This document shows positions 1-6,920 of a stretch of DNA of 13,938 bases, in pieces. The first letter of the stretch is position 1. Every line of letters starts with the position of its first letter. The stretch is from CAZVFH01 sp964626415. Its GTDB lineage: Bacteria; Patescibacteriota; UBA1384; XYA2-FULL-43-10; CAINNR01. The stretch covers positions 1 to 13,938 of the forward strand of contig CAZVFH010000022.1 in assembly GCA_964626415.1 (NCBI GenBank). The letters run 5' to 3'. The notes under the pieces are model-generated. The model searched no databases. It was not told the DNA's origin and saw only the letters and a program-made list of their open reading frames with translations. A program made the translations under genes and the position numbers.

Positions 1-1
1 G

Positions 2-30
2 TTGACAAAGCACGGTTTTGGGCGTACAAT
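2..30 (+). promoter_or_regulatory. Sigma70-type promoter near the left edge
   Basis: TTGACA at 2-7 and TACAAT at 25-30 are separated by 17 bp, close to the vegetative consensus. Transcription would start near 37. No open reading frame follows closely; a small A/T hairpin at 48-66 comes next and then the -10 box of the structured RNA. It may drive a very short transcript or act as a distal promoter for the RNA at 130. Confidence 0.5.
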
Positions 31-47
31 GAATCCAATAAGAAGGC

Positions 48-68
48 AAAAACATTTCCTGTTTTTTT
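48..68 (+). terminator. Weak terminator-like hairpin
   Basis: AAAAACA (48-54) can pair with TGTTTTT (60-66) over a five-base loop, and the T run continues. The stem is almost all A-T, so it would be weak. It lies about 11 nt after the predicted start of the promoter at 2-30. Confidence 0.25.
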
Positions 69-117
69 GGGAAAATTCCTTTTGTAGAAATATCTATAAA
101 ATATTATTTTTTTGTTA

Positions 118-123
118 TATAAT
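118..123 (+). promoter_or_regulatory. -10 box for the structured RNA
   Basis: A perfect TATAAT lies in a very AT-rich stretch, giving a start near 130, exactly where the structured GC-richer region begins. No convincing -35 box is visible at 16-18 bp upstream. Confidence 0.5.
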
Positions 124-129
124 GAAGTA

Positions 130-449
130 GGAGGTGAAGGCCCATGCATTGGCTGTTCACAACCAGGGTCTGGTATCATTAGGTGGCCTAACCATCTGGA
201 AGAGATGTATGGCCTATCGTTAGGGTTGTCGTGAGCCAAGTTTTACGAGGGCATAAGACGCAAAGAGGGGATGCCACGCCACAACCCGAAAAATGTCGAG
301 AGACGCAGGATGGAGCTCTCGGCATGGTGTGAATGTCAGGGACATCTGATTGGAGTGAGGAAACTCACAAACCTTACCTGGCGCCCGACCCGAACTCTGA
401 TCTGCCTGTCGATCTAGTGTGCACCCGCTAGAAGGCAGGTCTTTTTTTA
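130..449 (+). ncRNA. Large structured noncoding RNA, class not identified
   Basis: This stretch is richer in GC than its flanks, has no credible ORF, and is bounded by a -10 box (118-123) and an intrinsic terminator (399-448). Many helices can be drawn by eye. AGGTGAAGG (132-140) pairs with CCTTACCT (372-379) with one bulged G, closing the whole molecule. GGGTTGTCGTG (223-233) pairs with CACG plus ACAACCC (275-287). TGTCGAGAG (294-302) pairs with CTCTCGGCA (316-324). ATGTC/GACAT (333-345) forms a small hairpin, and GTGAG-GAAA-CTCAC (355-368) is a GNRA-capped hairpin. I could not match the conserved blocks of tmRNA, RNase P RNA, SRP RNA, 6S or T-box. The raiA motif, a widespread structured RNA of about 200 nt, is the first known class I would test, but this is only a guess. 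Confidence 0.7.
399..448 (+). terminator. Intrinsic terminator of the structured RNA
   Basis: GATCTGCCT (399-407) pairs with AGGCAGGTC (433-441) with one G-U pair. An inner stem TCTAG/CTAGA (413-417 with 428-432) stacks inside. A run of seven T follows at once, then A and six more T. Confidence 0.85.
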
Positions 450-540
450 TTTTTTTCTCCCCCAAAACTCCAGTCGATTTTTTCATCTCGGCTGGTTGTG
501 GCGTTTTACATTTCCAGACAGATGATTTCTGATTGCATTA

Positions 541-591
541 CCACTTCTATACCTGCCTCGCCGACAGGCGGGCTTCGCAGTATAGAAGTGG
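541..591. repeat. Palindrome interrupted by a GC-rich repeat
   Basis: CCACTTCTATA (541-551) and TATAGAAGTGG (581-591) are perfect inverted arms. Between them sits a GC-rich block (552-580) that begins CCTGCCTCGCCGA. The same head, with one change, starts the 31-nt insert in the broken tRNA at 10504. No T run follows, so it is not an ordinary terminator. The stretch 450-634 holds no gene that I can support. Confidence 0.7.
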
Positions 592-634
592 AGACAGATG
601 GTTAGAACAACTAAAATGGAGTAGAAGAGATCAA

Positions 635-1168
635 TTAAAAATACCAGAGAATTTGTTGAACGGATGAGCGTAAAAGTTCGCGAAACATCTCGGGACTCAT
701 AAGATAAATAATTGTAAAAGCTGAAGTGAAAATTATCACCGACAGCCATTTTGTGTATGGGCCGGCAGTGCGCAAAAATAAAATTGTTGAAAAGACCGCC
801 AAAAGTATCGGGGCAAGAATTTTGATATCGCCCAAGGGAACATATTGACCGCCGATGTAGGAGTATTCGAGATTTAAATATTTACCCAAATCCCAATTTA
901 TGCCAAAAACAATAAAAATAATCTCCAAAACTAAAATAATTGCCAAAAACCATGACGACATTGTAGTGTATTGGCCGCGAGTTCGGTAGATTTCATAGAC
1001 AACAACCGGCAAAAGAAATACGGCGATAACCAGCGGGTTTTTGGCCGCAAAACCCCAAAAAGCACCGATAATCATCAAAATTGTCAAAATTAGGCAAACC
1101 AACGCCGGTGATATTTTTTCGTCAAGCTTTGACCTGCTCTCCGAAGTGTAATTTTGATCGCTATACAT
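635..1168 (-). CDS. Uncharacterised five-TM membrane protein
   Basis: The 177-residue protein begins with a short hydrophilic N terminus (1-18), then hydrophobic segments near 20-40, 43-60, 72-90, 113-130 and 140-157. A polar, aromatic loop of about 20 residues (91-110) lies between segments three and four. I do not recognise a family. The reading frame extends 16 codons further upstream, but the ATG at 1168 has a strong Shine-Dalgarno GGGAGGT a few bases before it, so I place the start there. The gene is divergent from the DedA-like gene at 1263; a possible -10 box TACAAT lies at 1206-1201 on this strand. It is not obviously in an operon. It could be a pilin-locus type or other envelope protein, but nothing in the sequence settles that. 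Confidence 0.75.
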   Translation of the reverse strand: MYSDQNYTSESRSKLDEKISPALVCLILTILMIIGAFWGFAAKNPLVIAVFLLPVVVYEIYRTRGQYTTMSSWFLAIILVLEIIFIVFGINWDLGKYLNLEYSYIGGQYVPLGDIKILAPILLAVFSTILFLRTAGPYTKWLSVIIFTSAFTIIYLMSPEMFRELLRSSVQQILWYF

Positions 1169-1200
1169 TTTACCTCCCGAAATTAGTAGTTTCCAATTAC

Positions 1201-1206
1201 ATTGTA
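1201..1206 (-). promoter_or_regulatory. Possible -10 box for the membrane protein gene
   Basis: TACAAT on the minus strand lies 32 bp upstream of the chosen ATG at 1168. No good -35 is seen at the usual distance. Confidence 0.35.
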
Positions 1207-1250
1207 GCACAAACAACCCAAAGGGATTTTATTTTGACCTTGTTTTCCAG

Positions 1251-1256
1251 TATAAT
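1251..1256 (+). promoter_or_regulatory. -10 box giving a leaderless mRNA
   Basis: A perfect TATAAT ends six bases before the ATG at 1263, so the transcript should start at or next to the start codon. TTGACC at 1234-1239 is only 11 bp away and too close to be the matching -35 box. Confidence 0.5.
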
Positions 1257-1262
1257 AGAAAT

Positions 1263-1820
1263 ATGAATAGCCTCAGCTGGAAAAATTGGCAATACAAAAA
1301 TACCGCAATTCTTATTGTCAGTTTTATTGTCTTTTTTTACCTCGCAGATACAGATCTGATTAAAAACATTATTCAAAAAATTGGCACTTTCAGCTATTTC
1401 GGCAGCTTCTTCGCCGGGATATTTTTTGTTTCAATTTTTACTGTCGCACCGGCCGCAGTGGTAATATTTGACCTGGCGAAAAATCTAAACCCTCTATTTG
1501 TCGCCATTGCAGCCGGCGCTGGAGCAGTCGTTGGTGATTACCTAATATTTCGATTTCTGAAGGACCGGGTCTTTGAGGAACTTTCTCCGATATTTCAAAA
1601 AGTCGGTGGCTCATTTTTGAAGAAACTTTTTTTGAGTCCATTTTTTGCTTGGCTGATTCCGATTGCTGGCGCTTTAATTATCGCTTCTCCTCTACCCGAT
1701 GAAGTCGGAATTGGTATGATGGGATTATCCAAAGTTAAAAACTGGCACTTTATTTTAATAACATTCTTATTAAACGCAGTTGGAATATTTTTAGTAGTAG
1801 CGCTAGCTAAATCATTTTAA
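1263..1820 (+). CDS. DedA/VTT-domain-like membrane protein
   Basis: A 185-residue polytopic membrane protein. Hydrophobic segments lie near residues 16-32, 48-70, 78-100, 125-150 and 158-182. The glycine-rich stretch with GAVVGDYLIF (about 87-96) and the later ASPLPDEVGIGMMGL block (about 140-155) resemble the re-entrant, small-residue-rich regions of the VTT (SNARE-associated/DedA) superfamily. Members are membrane proteins linked to lipid scrambling, envelope integrity and proton-dependent processes; the exact role here cannot be read from sequence. The ATG follows a -10 box by six bases, suggesting a leaderless mRNA. The P-type ATPase gene begins 11 bp after its stop on the same strand, so the two are probably one operon. 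Confidence 0.7.
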   Translation: MNSLSWKNWQYKNTAILIVSFIVFFYLADTDLIKNIIQKIGTFSYFGSFFAGIFFVSIFTVAPAAVVIFDLAKNLNPLFVAIAAGAGAVVGDYLIFRFLKDRVFEELSPIFQKVGGSFLKKLFLSPFFAWLIPIAGALIIASPLPDEVGIGMMGLSKVKNWHFILITFLLNAVGIFLVVALAKSF

Positions 1821-1831
1821 TTTAGTCCATT

Positions 1832-4258
1832 ATGAACAGTCATAAGTTCGAGGGGCTTTCGGCAGCCGAAGCTCAAAAGCGAAGGGAAAAATTTGGCGAG
1901 AATGCCCTCAAAGAGGAGAAAGGACCTTCTGCTTTTTATATTTTCATCTCACAATTTAAAAGTCCTTTAATTTATGTTTTACTTTTTGCGGCAGTTGCTT
2001 CTTTTCTTTTTCGAGAATACTCCGATTTTTGGCTTATTGCCGCCGTAATTGCCTTAAATGCAATTATGGGTTTTTATCAGGAGTATAATGCTCAAAAAAC
2101 TCTAGCCGCTCTAAAAAAATTTCTAAAGCCCGTGTCTATCGTCATCCGTGACAGTAAAAGACAGGAAATTGAGACCAAAGAGCTGGTGCCGGGAGATATT
2201 GTTCTTCTGGCTGCCGGCGATCAGATTCCGGCTGACGGCAAGACCCATGAGGCAACTAATCTTTTAATTAATGAAGCAATTCTCAGTGGTGAAGAGGAGG
2301 CGGTTGATAAAAAACCAGCAGAAGATGCCCGGCTTTTTATGGGCACAACGGTAATTTCCGGTATCGGAATAATGGAAGTGACAAAAATTGGCTTGGAAAC
2401 GGAAATCGGCAGAATTTCCGAGAAACTGGCGGAAATCCGAGAGGAGGAGACGCCGTTGCAAAAAAAATTGGCGAAATTTTCCGTCAATCTGGTTTATATC
2501 GTCGCAGTTCTTTGCCTAATAATTTTTATTCTTGGTGTTACTCGAGATCATAATGTTTGGACAATGTTCAAATTTGCGATGGTTTTGGCGATAGCAGCAA
2601 TTCCGGAAGGTTTGCCGATCGCCGCAACAATAATTCTCGCTCGCGGAATGAAGCGGATTTTGAAAAAGAAGGGACTGGTAAAAAAGTTGCTGTCAGTTGA
2701 AACTCTCGGTTCAACTTCAGTCATTTGTACTGATAAAACCGGCACTTTGACTCGCGGTATTATGCAGGTAGTAAAAAATCAATTTTCCGATGCGGAGCAT
2801 GCGCATTTGGCGCTGATTTTGGCTAATCAGCAAAAAGATAATTTGGAGGTCGCTCTCTGGCAATATGTCGAAAAACACAATCATTTGCAACCAAAAAAAC
2901 TCCTTGACTGCGTGGAAAAAATTTATGAGGAGCCGTTTAGTAGCGAGACAAAATACTCGCTGTCTATTATTCGTCAGGATGGGACGGAACGCGGCTACAT
3001 TCTCGGCGCGCCAGAAGTTGTTTTGGAATTTTGCGAAATTAAAGAAAATGAAAAGGAAAAATTCCTTAAACAAATGAAAAGTTGGGCTGAGCTCGGTTTA
3101 AAAATTGTTGGCTGTGCCTACAAAAAAGCGGGCGACTTGAAAGCAAAAAAAAATTGGATTTGGCTTGGTATTCTCGGTATTGAAGACCCGATCAGACCAG
3201 AAGTCAAAGATGCAATTTCCGCTTGCCAAAATGCCGGAATCAAAATTAAAATTGTTACCGGCGATTTTCGGGAAACGGCGGTAAAAGTCGCCAAGACCCT
3301 CGGTCTTAAATTTGACGATGATAGTATAATGGAAGCTCCGGAGCTGGAAAAAATTCCGCTTCTCGAACTGAAGAAAAGAATTGAAAACATCACAATCTTT
3401 TCGAGAATCACTCCGCACCAAAAATTGAAAATCGTTGAAGCGCTCCAGAGCAACGGTGAAGTCGTGGCTATGACCGGCGACGGCGTAAATGACGCACTAG
3501 CGCTGAAAAAAGCCGATATTGCTGTTGTTGTCGCCAATGCTTCCGATGTTGCCAAAGAGGTTTCCGACCTGATCTTGCTCGATAGCAATTTTAAGACAAT
3601 TGTCGCCGCTTGCGAGGAAGGTCGGGTAATTCTCTCCAATATTAAAAAAGTTGTCGGCTATGCTTTGTCTAACTCTTTTGTTGAGCTTGTTCTGATTTTT
3701 GGCGCCATGCTCTTGAATTTTTCCATTCCTCTAACTGTGGCGATGATTCTTTGGATTAATTTGATTTGCGACGGCCCGATTGATATTGTTTTGGGTTTTG
3801 AATCCAAGGAAAAAGGAATTATGGAAGCAACCCCAAGGGAGATACAGAAAGAAAACATCTTTGATCGCTTTGTAGTAATGCTCTCTTTGGCTGTTAGTTT
3901 TAGCGTTGGACTGCTGTCTTTATTTTTCTTTTGGTATTATTTGAACAAAACCGGCAATTTAAATCTGGCTAGGACTGTAGCTTTCACTATTGTCATTTCC
4001 GCCAGTTTAATCTATGTTTTTTCTTTTAAAAATCTAAAAAAACCGTTGCTGGGAGCAAAGAACTTCTTTGAAAACAAATACCTCTTTATTGGTATTGTTT
4101 ATGGCATCATTTTGACTCTTGCTGCGGTTTATCTGCCTTATTTAAATAAAATTCTCGGCACTACCCCTATCGCTCCGGTCTTTTGGCTTTTATTTCTAGC
4201 GGTCGGAGTAGTTGCGATTTTTTGGATTGAGATTATTAAATCAATACGACAAAAATAA
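1832..4258 (+). CDS. P-type cation-transporting ATPase (P2, Ca2+-ATPase-like)
   Basis: The 808-residue protein has the full P-type layout. Residues 1-65 form the cation ATPase N-terminal domain, followed by a membrane hairpin (about 43-88), then the actuator domain. The phosphorylation loop ICTDKTGTLTRG has its Asp at residue 301, and the hinge motif TGDGVND is at 548-554. The membrane motif PEGLP (258-262) and NLICDGPIDIVLGFE in the late membrane region point to the P2 group (PacL/SERCA/PMCA type), which exports Ca2+ or a similar cation using ATP. The actuator loop reads SGEE (152-155) rather than the usual TGES, an unusual variant at a dephosphorylation motif. Length and six late C-terminal membrane segments are typical. 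No Shine-Dalgarno is visible; the gene follows the VTT-like gene by 11 bp. The ion cannot be fixed from motifs alone. Confidence 0.93.
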   Translation: MNSHKFEGLSAAEAQKRREKFGENALKEEKGPSAFYIFISQFKSPLIYVLLFAAVASFLFREYSDFWLIAAVIALNAIMGFYQEYNAQKTLAALKKFLKPVSIVIRDSKRQEIETKELVPGDIVLLAAGDQIPADGKTHEATNLLINEAILSGEEEAVDKKPAEDARLFMGTTVISGIGIMEVTKIGLETEIGRISEKLAEIREEETPLQKKLAKFSVNLVYIVAVLCLIIFILGVTRDHNVWTMFKFAMVLAIAAIPEGLPIAATIILARGMKRILKKKGLVKKLLSVETLGSTSVICTDKTGTLTRGIMQVVKNQFSDAEHAHLALILANQQKDNLEVALWQYVEKHNHLQPKKLLDCVEKIYEEPFSSETKYSLSIIRQDGTERGYILGAPEVVLEFCEIKENEKEKFLKQMKSWAELGLKIVGCAYKKAGDLKAKKNWIWLGILGIEDPIRPEVKDAISACQNAGIKIKIVTGDFRETAVKVAKTLGLKFDDDSIMEAPELEKIPLLELKKRIENITIFSRITPHQKLKIVEALQSNGEVVAMTGDGVNDALALKKADIAVVVANASDVAKEVSDLILLDSNFKTIVAACEEGRVILSNIKKVVGYALSNSFVELVLIFGAMLLNFSIPLTVAMILWINLICDGPIDIVLGFESKEKGIMEATPREIQKENIFDRFVVMLSLAVSFSVGLLSLFFFWYYLNKTGNLNLARTVAFTIVISASLIYVFSFKNLKKPLLGAKNFFENKYLFIGIVYGIILTLAAVYLPYLNKILGTTPIAPVFWLLFLAVGVVAIFWIEIIKSIRQK

Positions 4259-4475
4259 TTCGATTGTCAAAACAGAACTAAATCGTTTAGGCCATCATTG
4301 TTCTAACTTCTTTTTTTCAACACTAGCAAATGGACTAAATGTACGACTAACTACGGCTTACTCCGTAGCAGCGTGTTATACATCCTAGATTGCTGATATT
4401 CAATGGCAACTTGCATCGCTCAAATCCAAGTGGTAGAATAAAGAAAAGTAATTGATCTAAAAAAAAGGAGGGATT
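4259..4475. other. Intergenic region with a promoter, no gene seen
   Basis: I find no ORF here. It holds a small hairpin, CTACGG/CCGTAG (4351-4368), without a T run, and the promoter at 4411-4439. No strong terminator follows the ATPase gene. Confidence 0.5.
4411..4439 (+). promoter_or_regulatory. Promoter of the coiled-coil/PsbP-like gene pair
   Basis: TTGCAT (4411-4416) and TAGAAT (4434-4439) are 17 bp apart, and TGG just before the -10 box makes it an extended -10. The ATG at 4476 is preceded by AGGAGG at 4466-4471. Confidence 0.7.
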
Positions 4476-5015
4476 ATGGAGTTTGTAAATGATCCGCACA
4501 AGGCAAAAGTCGCTTTTGTTGTCACTTTAATCTTGGCGATTTTTTTCTTTCTTGCCAGTGGTACCTTGGGTTATTTCTACTGGCAGAAAATGAAGAGTTA
4601 TAACGATTTGGCCGACTCCAAGAAGAAAGTTGAGGAGAGTTTAAAAACTGCCGAGGATAATTTGGCAAAAGCTAATATCGAACTTGCGACTTTAAAAACC
4701 TCGTCAGACGCTTCGGGCCAAAGTATCAGCTCGCTACAAAAACAGATTACTGACAACAATGCTAAAAAAGCCAGTATTGCCAGTTATTTGACTGTTTTCA
4801 CTTATTTGGTTGATCTTATCGAAGCCCACAGCGGTCTTGACGGCTGGACTGAAACCGAGTTTCAAACCGGCAGAGCAAAAGCGGTTGCCACCGGCAACAA
4901 CAGTTTTGTTGCTGACATTGATTGGGCTTGGGCACACAAAGAGGTTGATCAAATCACTCGGTTGGTAAGAGTTATGCGCGATATTATTACTGGAATTAAT
5001 AATGGCATAAAATAA
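4476..5015 (+). CDS. Membrane-anchored coiled-coil protein, function unknown
   Basis: The protein has 179 residues. A short N-terminal tail is followed by one hydrophobic segment (about 12-34), then a Lys/Glu/Ala-rich heptad-like region predicted as coiled coil (about 40-97), and a C-terminal globular part rich in Trp, Asp and Thr (about 100-179). No catalytic motif is recognised. The start is set by a strong Shine-Dalgarno (AGGAGG, four to five bases before ATG) and an extended -10 promoter upstream. The next gene, also single-TM, starts 27 bp later with its own strong Shine-Dalgarno, so the two are probably co-transcribed and may act together at the outer face of the membrane. Similar small anchored proteins are common in Patescibacteria, but I cannot name the family. 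Confidence 0.8.
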   Translation: MEFVNDPHKAKVAFVVTLILAIFFFLASGTLGYFYWQKMKSYNDLADSKKKVEESLKTAEDNLAKANIELATLKTSSDASGQSISSLQKQITDNNAKKASIASYLTVFTYLVDLIEAHSGLDGWTETEFQTGRAKAVATGNNSFVADIDWAWAHKEVDQITRLVRVMRDIITGINNGIK

Positions 5016-5042
5016 TATCATTAATGTGTCGCGGAGGAAAAA

Positions 5043-5720
5043 ATGAATGAAGAAATTCCAACGGAAAGCAAAAGGGTCTTTCCTGTTTGGCTGATTATAA
5101 TTATTGTCCTTGTACTTGTTGGAGCACTGACAGCACTCGGCTGGTGGCTGTATAAAAATCAATCAAAAAATGAAAACAGCCAGACGGCAACAACGACCGG
5201 ACAAGATACTAATATCAGCACCAGCGGCTGGCAGACATATAAAAGCGAGAGTCAGGGATTTTCGATCCCAATCCCGCCGACCTGGAAACAGACCGAGTCC
5301 GGTGTTGAAGGCCGGGCTAGCTTTTCAACTGCTGACGCACCGGAAGGCGATATGCCGCCGACTTCTCCGGTGACTTTTGCCAATATCTGGTCTGAACCGA
5401 ACTCTGAAAATTTAACATTGCAGGGGATTATTGACGAATTAAAGAACTCAATCCAAAAATGGCCGATAAAGGAGTTTAAAGTTGAGTCGGAGGAAGATAT
5501 CACCGTTCAGACCGAAGCGGGAAAAAAAGTCGTTTTGTCATATACCGATCTACAAACCCAGCTATCCCATGTTAGCGGCTTTGCTTGCACGATCAAGAAC
5601 GGCAAAATTTATAAGATTAATTTCATCGCCAGCGCTCAGGACGCCGCCACAGCAATGGCAACTTGGAGAGAAAATTCTTATCTTTTTGATAAAATGATTT
5701 CGGCTTTTATCTTTCTGTAA
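5043..5720 (+). CDS. Membrane-anchored PsbP-like protein
   Basis: The 225-residue protein has a charged N terminus, one TM segment (about 13-37), a Ser/Thr/Asn/Gln-rich linker (about 40-62), and an extracytoplasmic domain. The domain starts WQTYKSESQGFSIPIPPTWK, the beta-strand pattern at the beginning of PsbP/Mog1-like folds, and carries the later strand-helix elements (SYTDLQTQ, KNGKIYKINFIA, then a helix near the end). PsbP-like domains in non-photosynthetic bacteria occur on lipoproteins and anchored proteins of unclear function. The gene has a strong Shine-Dalgarno (GGAGG) and follows the coiled-coil gene by 27 bp. A terminator directly after its stop closes the operon. Confidence 0.75.
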   Translation: MNEEIPTESKRVFPVWLIIIIVLVLVGALTALGWWLYKNQSKNENSQTATTTGQDTNISTSGWQTYKSESQGFSIPIPPTWKQTESGVEGRASFSTADAPEGDMPPTSPVTFANIWSEPNSENLTLQGIIDELKNSIQKWPIKEFKVESEEDITVQTEAGKKVVLSYTDLQTQLSHVSGFACTIKNGKIYKINFIASAQDAATAMATWRENSYLFDKMISAFIFL

Positions 5721-5739
5721 AAAATTGTTTCATAACTAC

Positions 5740-5767
5740 AAAAAGCCATTTTACAGGATGGTTTTTT
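5740..5767 (+). terminator. Intrinsic terminator after the PsbP-like gene
   Basis: A-rich arm plus GCCAT pairs with ATGG plus six T (stem CCAT/ATGG extended by A-T pairs across a bulged G). It sits 20 bp after the stop codon at 5720 and touches the beginning of the ABC remnant. Confidence 0.7.
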
Positions 5768-5959
5768 GTGGTAAAGGGCTTAATGAAGGGCAAAACCAGT
5801 TTTGTCATTGCCCATCGTTTGTCAACAATTCGCGATGCTGATTTAATTTTGGTTATGAACGACGGCAACATCGTCGAGCAGGGAACTCACGCCGAACTTC
5901 TGAAAAAGAACGGCTTTTACGCCTCACTCTACAACGCCCAGTTTACAACGACGGGATAA
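5768..5959 (+). pseudogene. C-terminal remnant of an ABC transporter ATPase
   Basis: Only about 60 residues remain. They show the end of an ABC exporter nucleotide-binding domain: LMKGKTSFVIAHRLSTIRDAD, holding the H-loop His in AHRLS, then the D-rich stretch and the terminal GTHAELLKKNGFYASLYNAQF typical of MsbA/LmrCD-type exporters. Walker A, Q-loop, signature LSGGQ and Walker B are missing, as is the whole membrane domain. The homology begins directly after the terminator at 5740-5767, so a deletion or rearrangement fused the end of an ABC gene to this position. A formal GTG could start translation at 5768, but a product this short cannot bind ATP. A second, similar end piece lies at 7215-7301. 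Confidence 0.85.
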
Positions 5960-5972
5960 GAAAGATCACGGA

Positions 5973-6013
5973 GTCATAAAAAATGACCAACCTGATTGGT
6001 CATTTTTTTTATG
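5973..6013 (+). terminator. Strong terminator after the ABC remnant
   Basis: GTCAT, six A and TGACCAA pair with TTGGTCA, eight T and ATGAC around a five-base loop (5991-5995). The A and T tracts make it work on both strands. It is probably the original terminator of the lost ABC transporter gene. The remaining bases to 6118 hold no gene; TTTCAATATT/AGTATTGGAA near 6091-6113 forms a weak hairpin after the hicA stop. Confidence 0.85.
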
Positions 6014-6118
6014 ACTTCCCTTGGCTGATGCTTTCCGAAATAAACATTACCACGAAATCATTACACTAGGTCAACCCATAAGGCAACTTGATTTCAATAT
6101 TACAAGTATTGGAATTAA

Positions 6119-6355
6119 TTAGCAAAATTCTTCTTTGGGTTTTCCTGAGTTTCTAACAATCTGCCGGAGTGTCCCATCGGGACATACTTTGCTTGGGTTT
6201 TTAGATATTTGAATGGCTCTATGAGTACCATTATAATTAGGATGATAAAACACAAAATGAGGAGCGCTACTAGCTGATTTTAATTTAAACCCATTATGAG
6301 TGATTATTTTGATAACTTCTTTATTTTTTAGTGTTTTAAGTTTATTTTTAGACAT
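6119..6355 (-). CDS. hicA: HicA-like mRNA interferase toxin
   Basis: A 78-residue protein with the HicA layout: an N-terminal helix (KNKEVIKIITHNGFKL, 10-25), a beta hairpin with the likely catalytic His at 33 (SAPHFVFYHP), a third strand RAIQIS, and the closing helix GTLRQIVRNSGK (61-72). HicA toxins have a double-stranded-RNA-binding fold and cut mRNA when freed from HicB. The residue before the His is Pro where many members have His or Ser, a mild variant. It lies 12 bp downstream of the HicB-like gene, in antitoxin-first order. No Shine-Dalgarno is visible before ATG, so translation may be coupled to the upstream gene. Confidence 0.8.
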   Translation of the reverse strand: MSKNKLKTLKNKEVIKIITHNGFKLKSASSAPHFVFYHPNYNGTHRAIQISKNPSKVCPDGTLRQIVRNSGKPKEEFC

Positions 6356-6367
6356 AACAAATGGAAT

Positions 6368-6727
6368 TTAGCAGGGTTGAAGCACACGGCGAGTATCTCC
6401 AATTGGAATTTTCATAAATTCAAACGATGAATTTTTAGTAGGGGTAAGGTTTCTATTCTTATGTGCTTTTATTTCTTCTGCCAAAAGTGCAAAAAATCTA
6501 TCCCAATATTCTTTTGGGGCCGGTCTATTCAAAAGAGATTCTGGCAATTTGTTTTTAATTATTGTCTCAACATAAGAGCTGACACCATCAAATAATTCTT
6601 GCCTAACTTCATAAGCTGATTTTCCTTCTACAATAATGTCTAACTCCAAACAAACACCTGTGAAGTGATTTTTATCAGGATAAATAAATAAATTGAGAGT
6701 TCCTTTTTTGTAAGTATTTTGAGTCAT
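6368..6727 (-). CDS. hicB: HicB-like antitoxin
   Basis: The 119-residue protein starts with the partial RNase H-like fold of HicB antitoxins: strand TLNLFIYPD, a turn, strand FTGVCLELDIIVEGKS, then the helix AYEVRQELFDGVSSYVETI (about 38-56). The C-terminal half (60-119) is a charged helix plus tail without an obvious ribbon-helix-helix or HTH, so DNA binding is uncertain. HicB proteins neutralise HicA by direct binding. It is transcribed from TTGATT-17-TATAAT (6783-6755 on this strand) with a leader of about 20 nt. The divergent neighbour at 6921 is an excisionase-type HTH protein, which could supply the missing repressor function; that is inference. Confidence 0.7.
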   Translation of the reverse strand: MTQNTYKKGTLNLFIYPDKNHFTGVCLELDIIVEGKSAYEVRQELFDGVSSYVETIIKNKLPESLLNRPAPKEYWDRFFALLAEEIKAHKNRNLTPTKNSSFEFMKIPIGDTRRVLQPC

Positions 6728-6754
6728 TGAAGTGCTTCTTGATTTTATATTTCA

Positions 6755-6783
6755 ATTATAACTTTATCTTTTCTGTTAATCAA
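6755..6783 (-). promoter_or_regulatory. Promoter of hicBA
   Basis: On the minus strand TTGATT (6783-6778) and TATAAT (6760-6755) are 17 bp apart. The expected start near 6748 leaves a leader of about 20 nt before the ATG at 6727. Confidence 0.75.
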
Positions 6784-6785
6784 CA

Positions 6786-6800
6786 GTAGTAATTTACTAC
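6786..6800. promoter_or_regulatory. Palindrome beside the hicBA promoter
   Basis: GTAGTAA-T-TTACTAC is a perfect 7-bp inverted repeat with a single central base, sitting three bases upstream of the hicBA -35 box. It has the size and place of an operator. ACTAC follows again right after it (6797-6806 region). Confidence 0.45.
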
Positions 6801-6884
6801 ACTACTATAAACTTCAAGATAATGCAACAGTGATTTTATTAAATTATCTATTCTGACATTAATTTATTACTTGTTGATTAAAGT

Positions 6885-6914
6885 TTGACAATGTAAATAA
6901 TAGTCAAGTATAAT
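6885..6914 (+). promoter_or_regulatory. Promoter and possible operator of the small HTH gene
   Basis: TTGACA (6885-6890) and TATAAT (6909-6914) are 18 bp apart, a consensus promoter. The ATG at 6921 follows six bases after the -10 box, so the mRNA should be leaderless. TTGAC (6885-6889) and GTCAA (6903-6907) form an inverted repeat across the spacer, a natural place for a repressor. Confidence 0.8.
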
Positions 6915-6920
6915 AAAAAA

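Noticed and set aside
130..449. tmRNA, RNase P RNA or SRP RNA
   Set aside because: No tRNA-like ends or tag reading frame, no GAGGAAAGUCC or ACAGAA blocks, and no GGAAGGAAGCA-type SRP loop were found.
220..486. Minus-strand 88-codon ORF over the structured RNA
   Set aside because: It runs antisense through the helices and terminator of the RNA, has no ribosome site and a composition unlike a protein.
541..591. Rho-independent terminator
   Set aside because: The arms are strong but no T run follows on either strand and no gene ends next to it.
1234..1256. TTGACC/TATAAT as a complete promoter
   Set aside because: The spacing is only 11 bp; the -10 box alone is kept.
4351..4368. Terminator of the P-type ATPase gene
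   Set aside because: The six-pair hairpin lacks a T run and lies about 90 bp after the stop.
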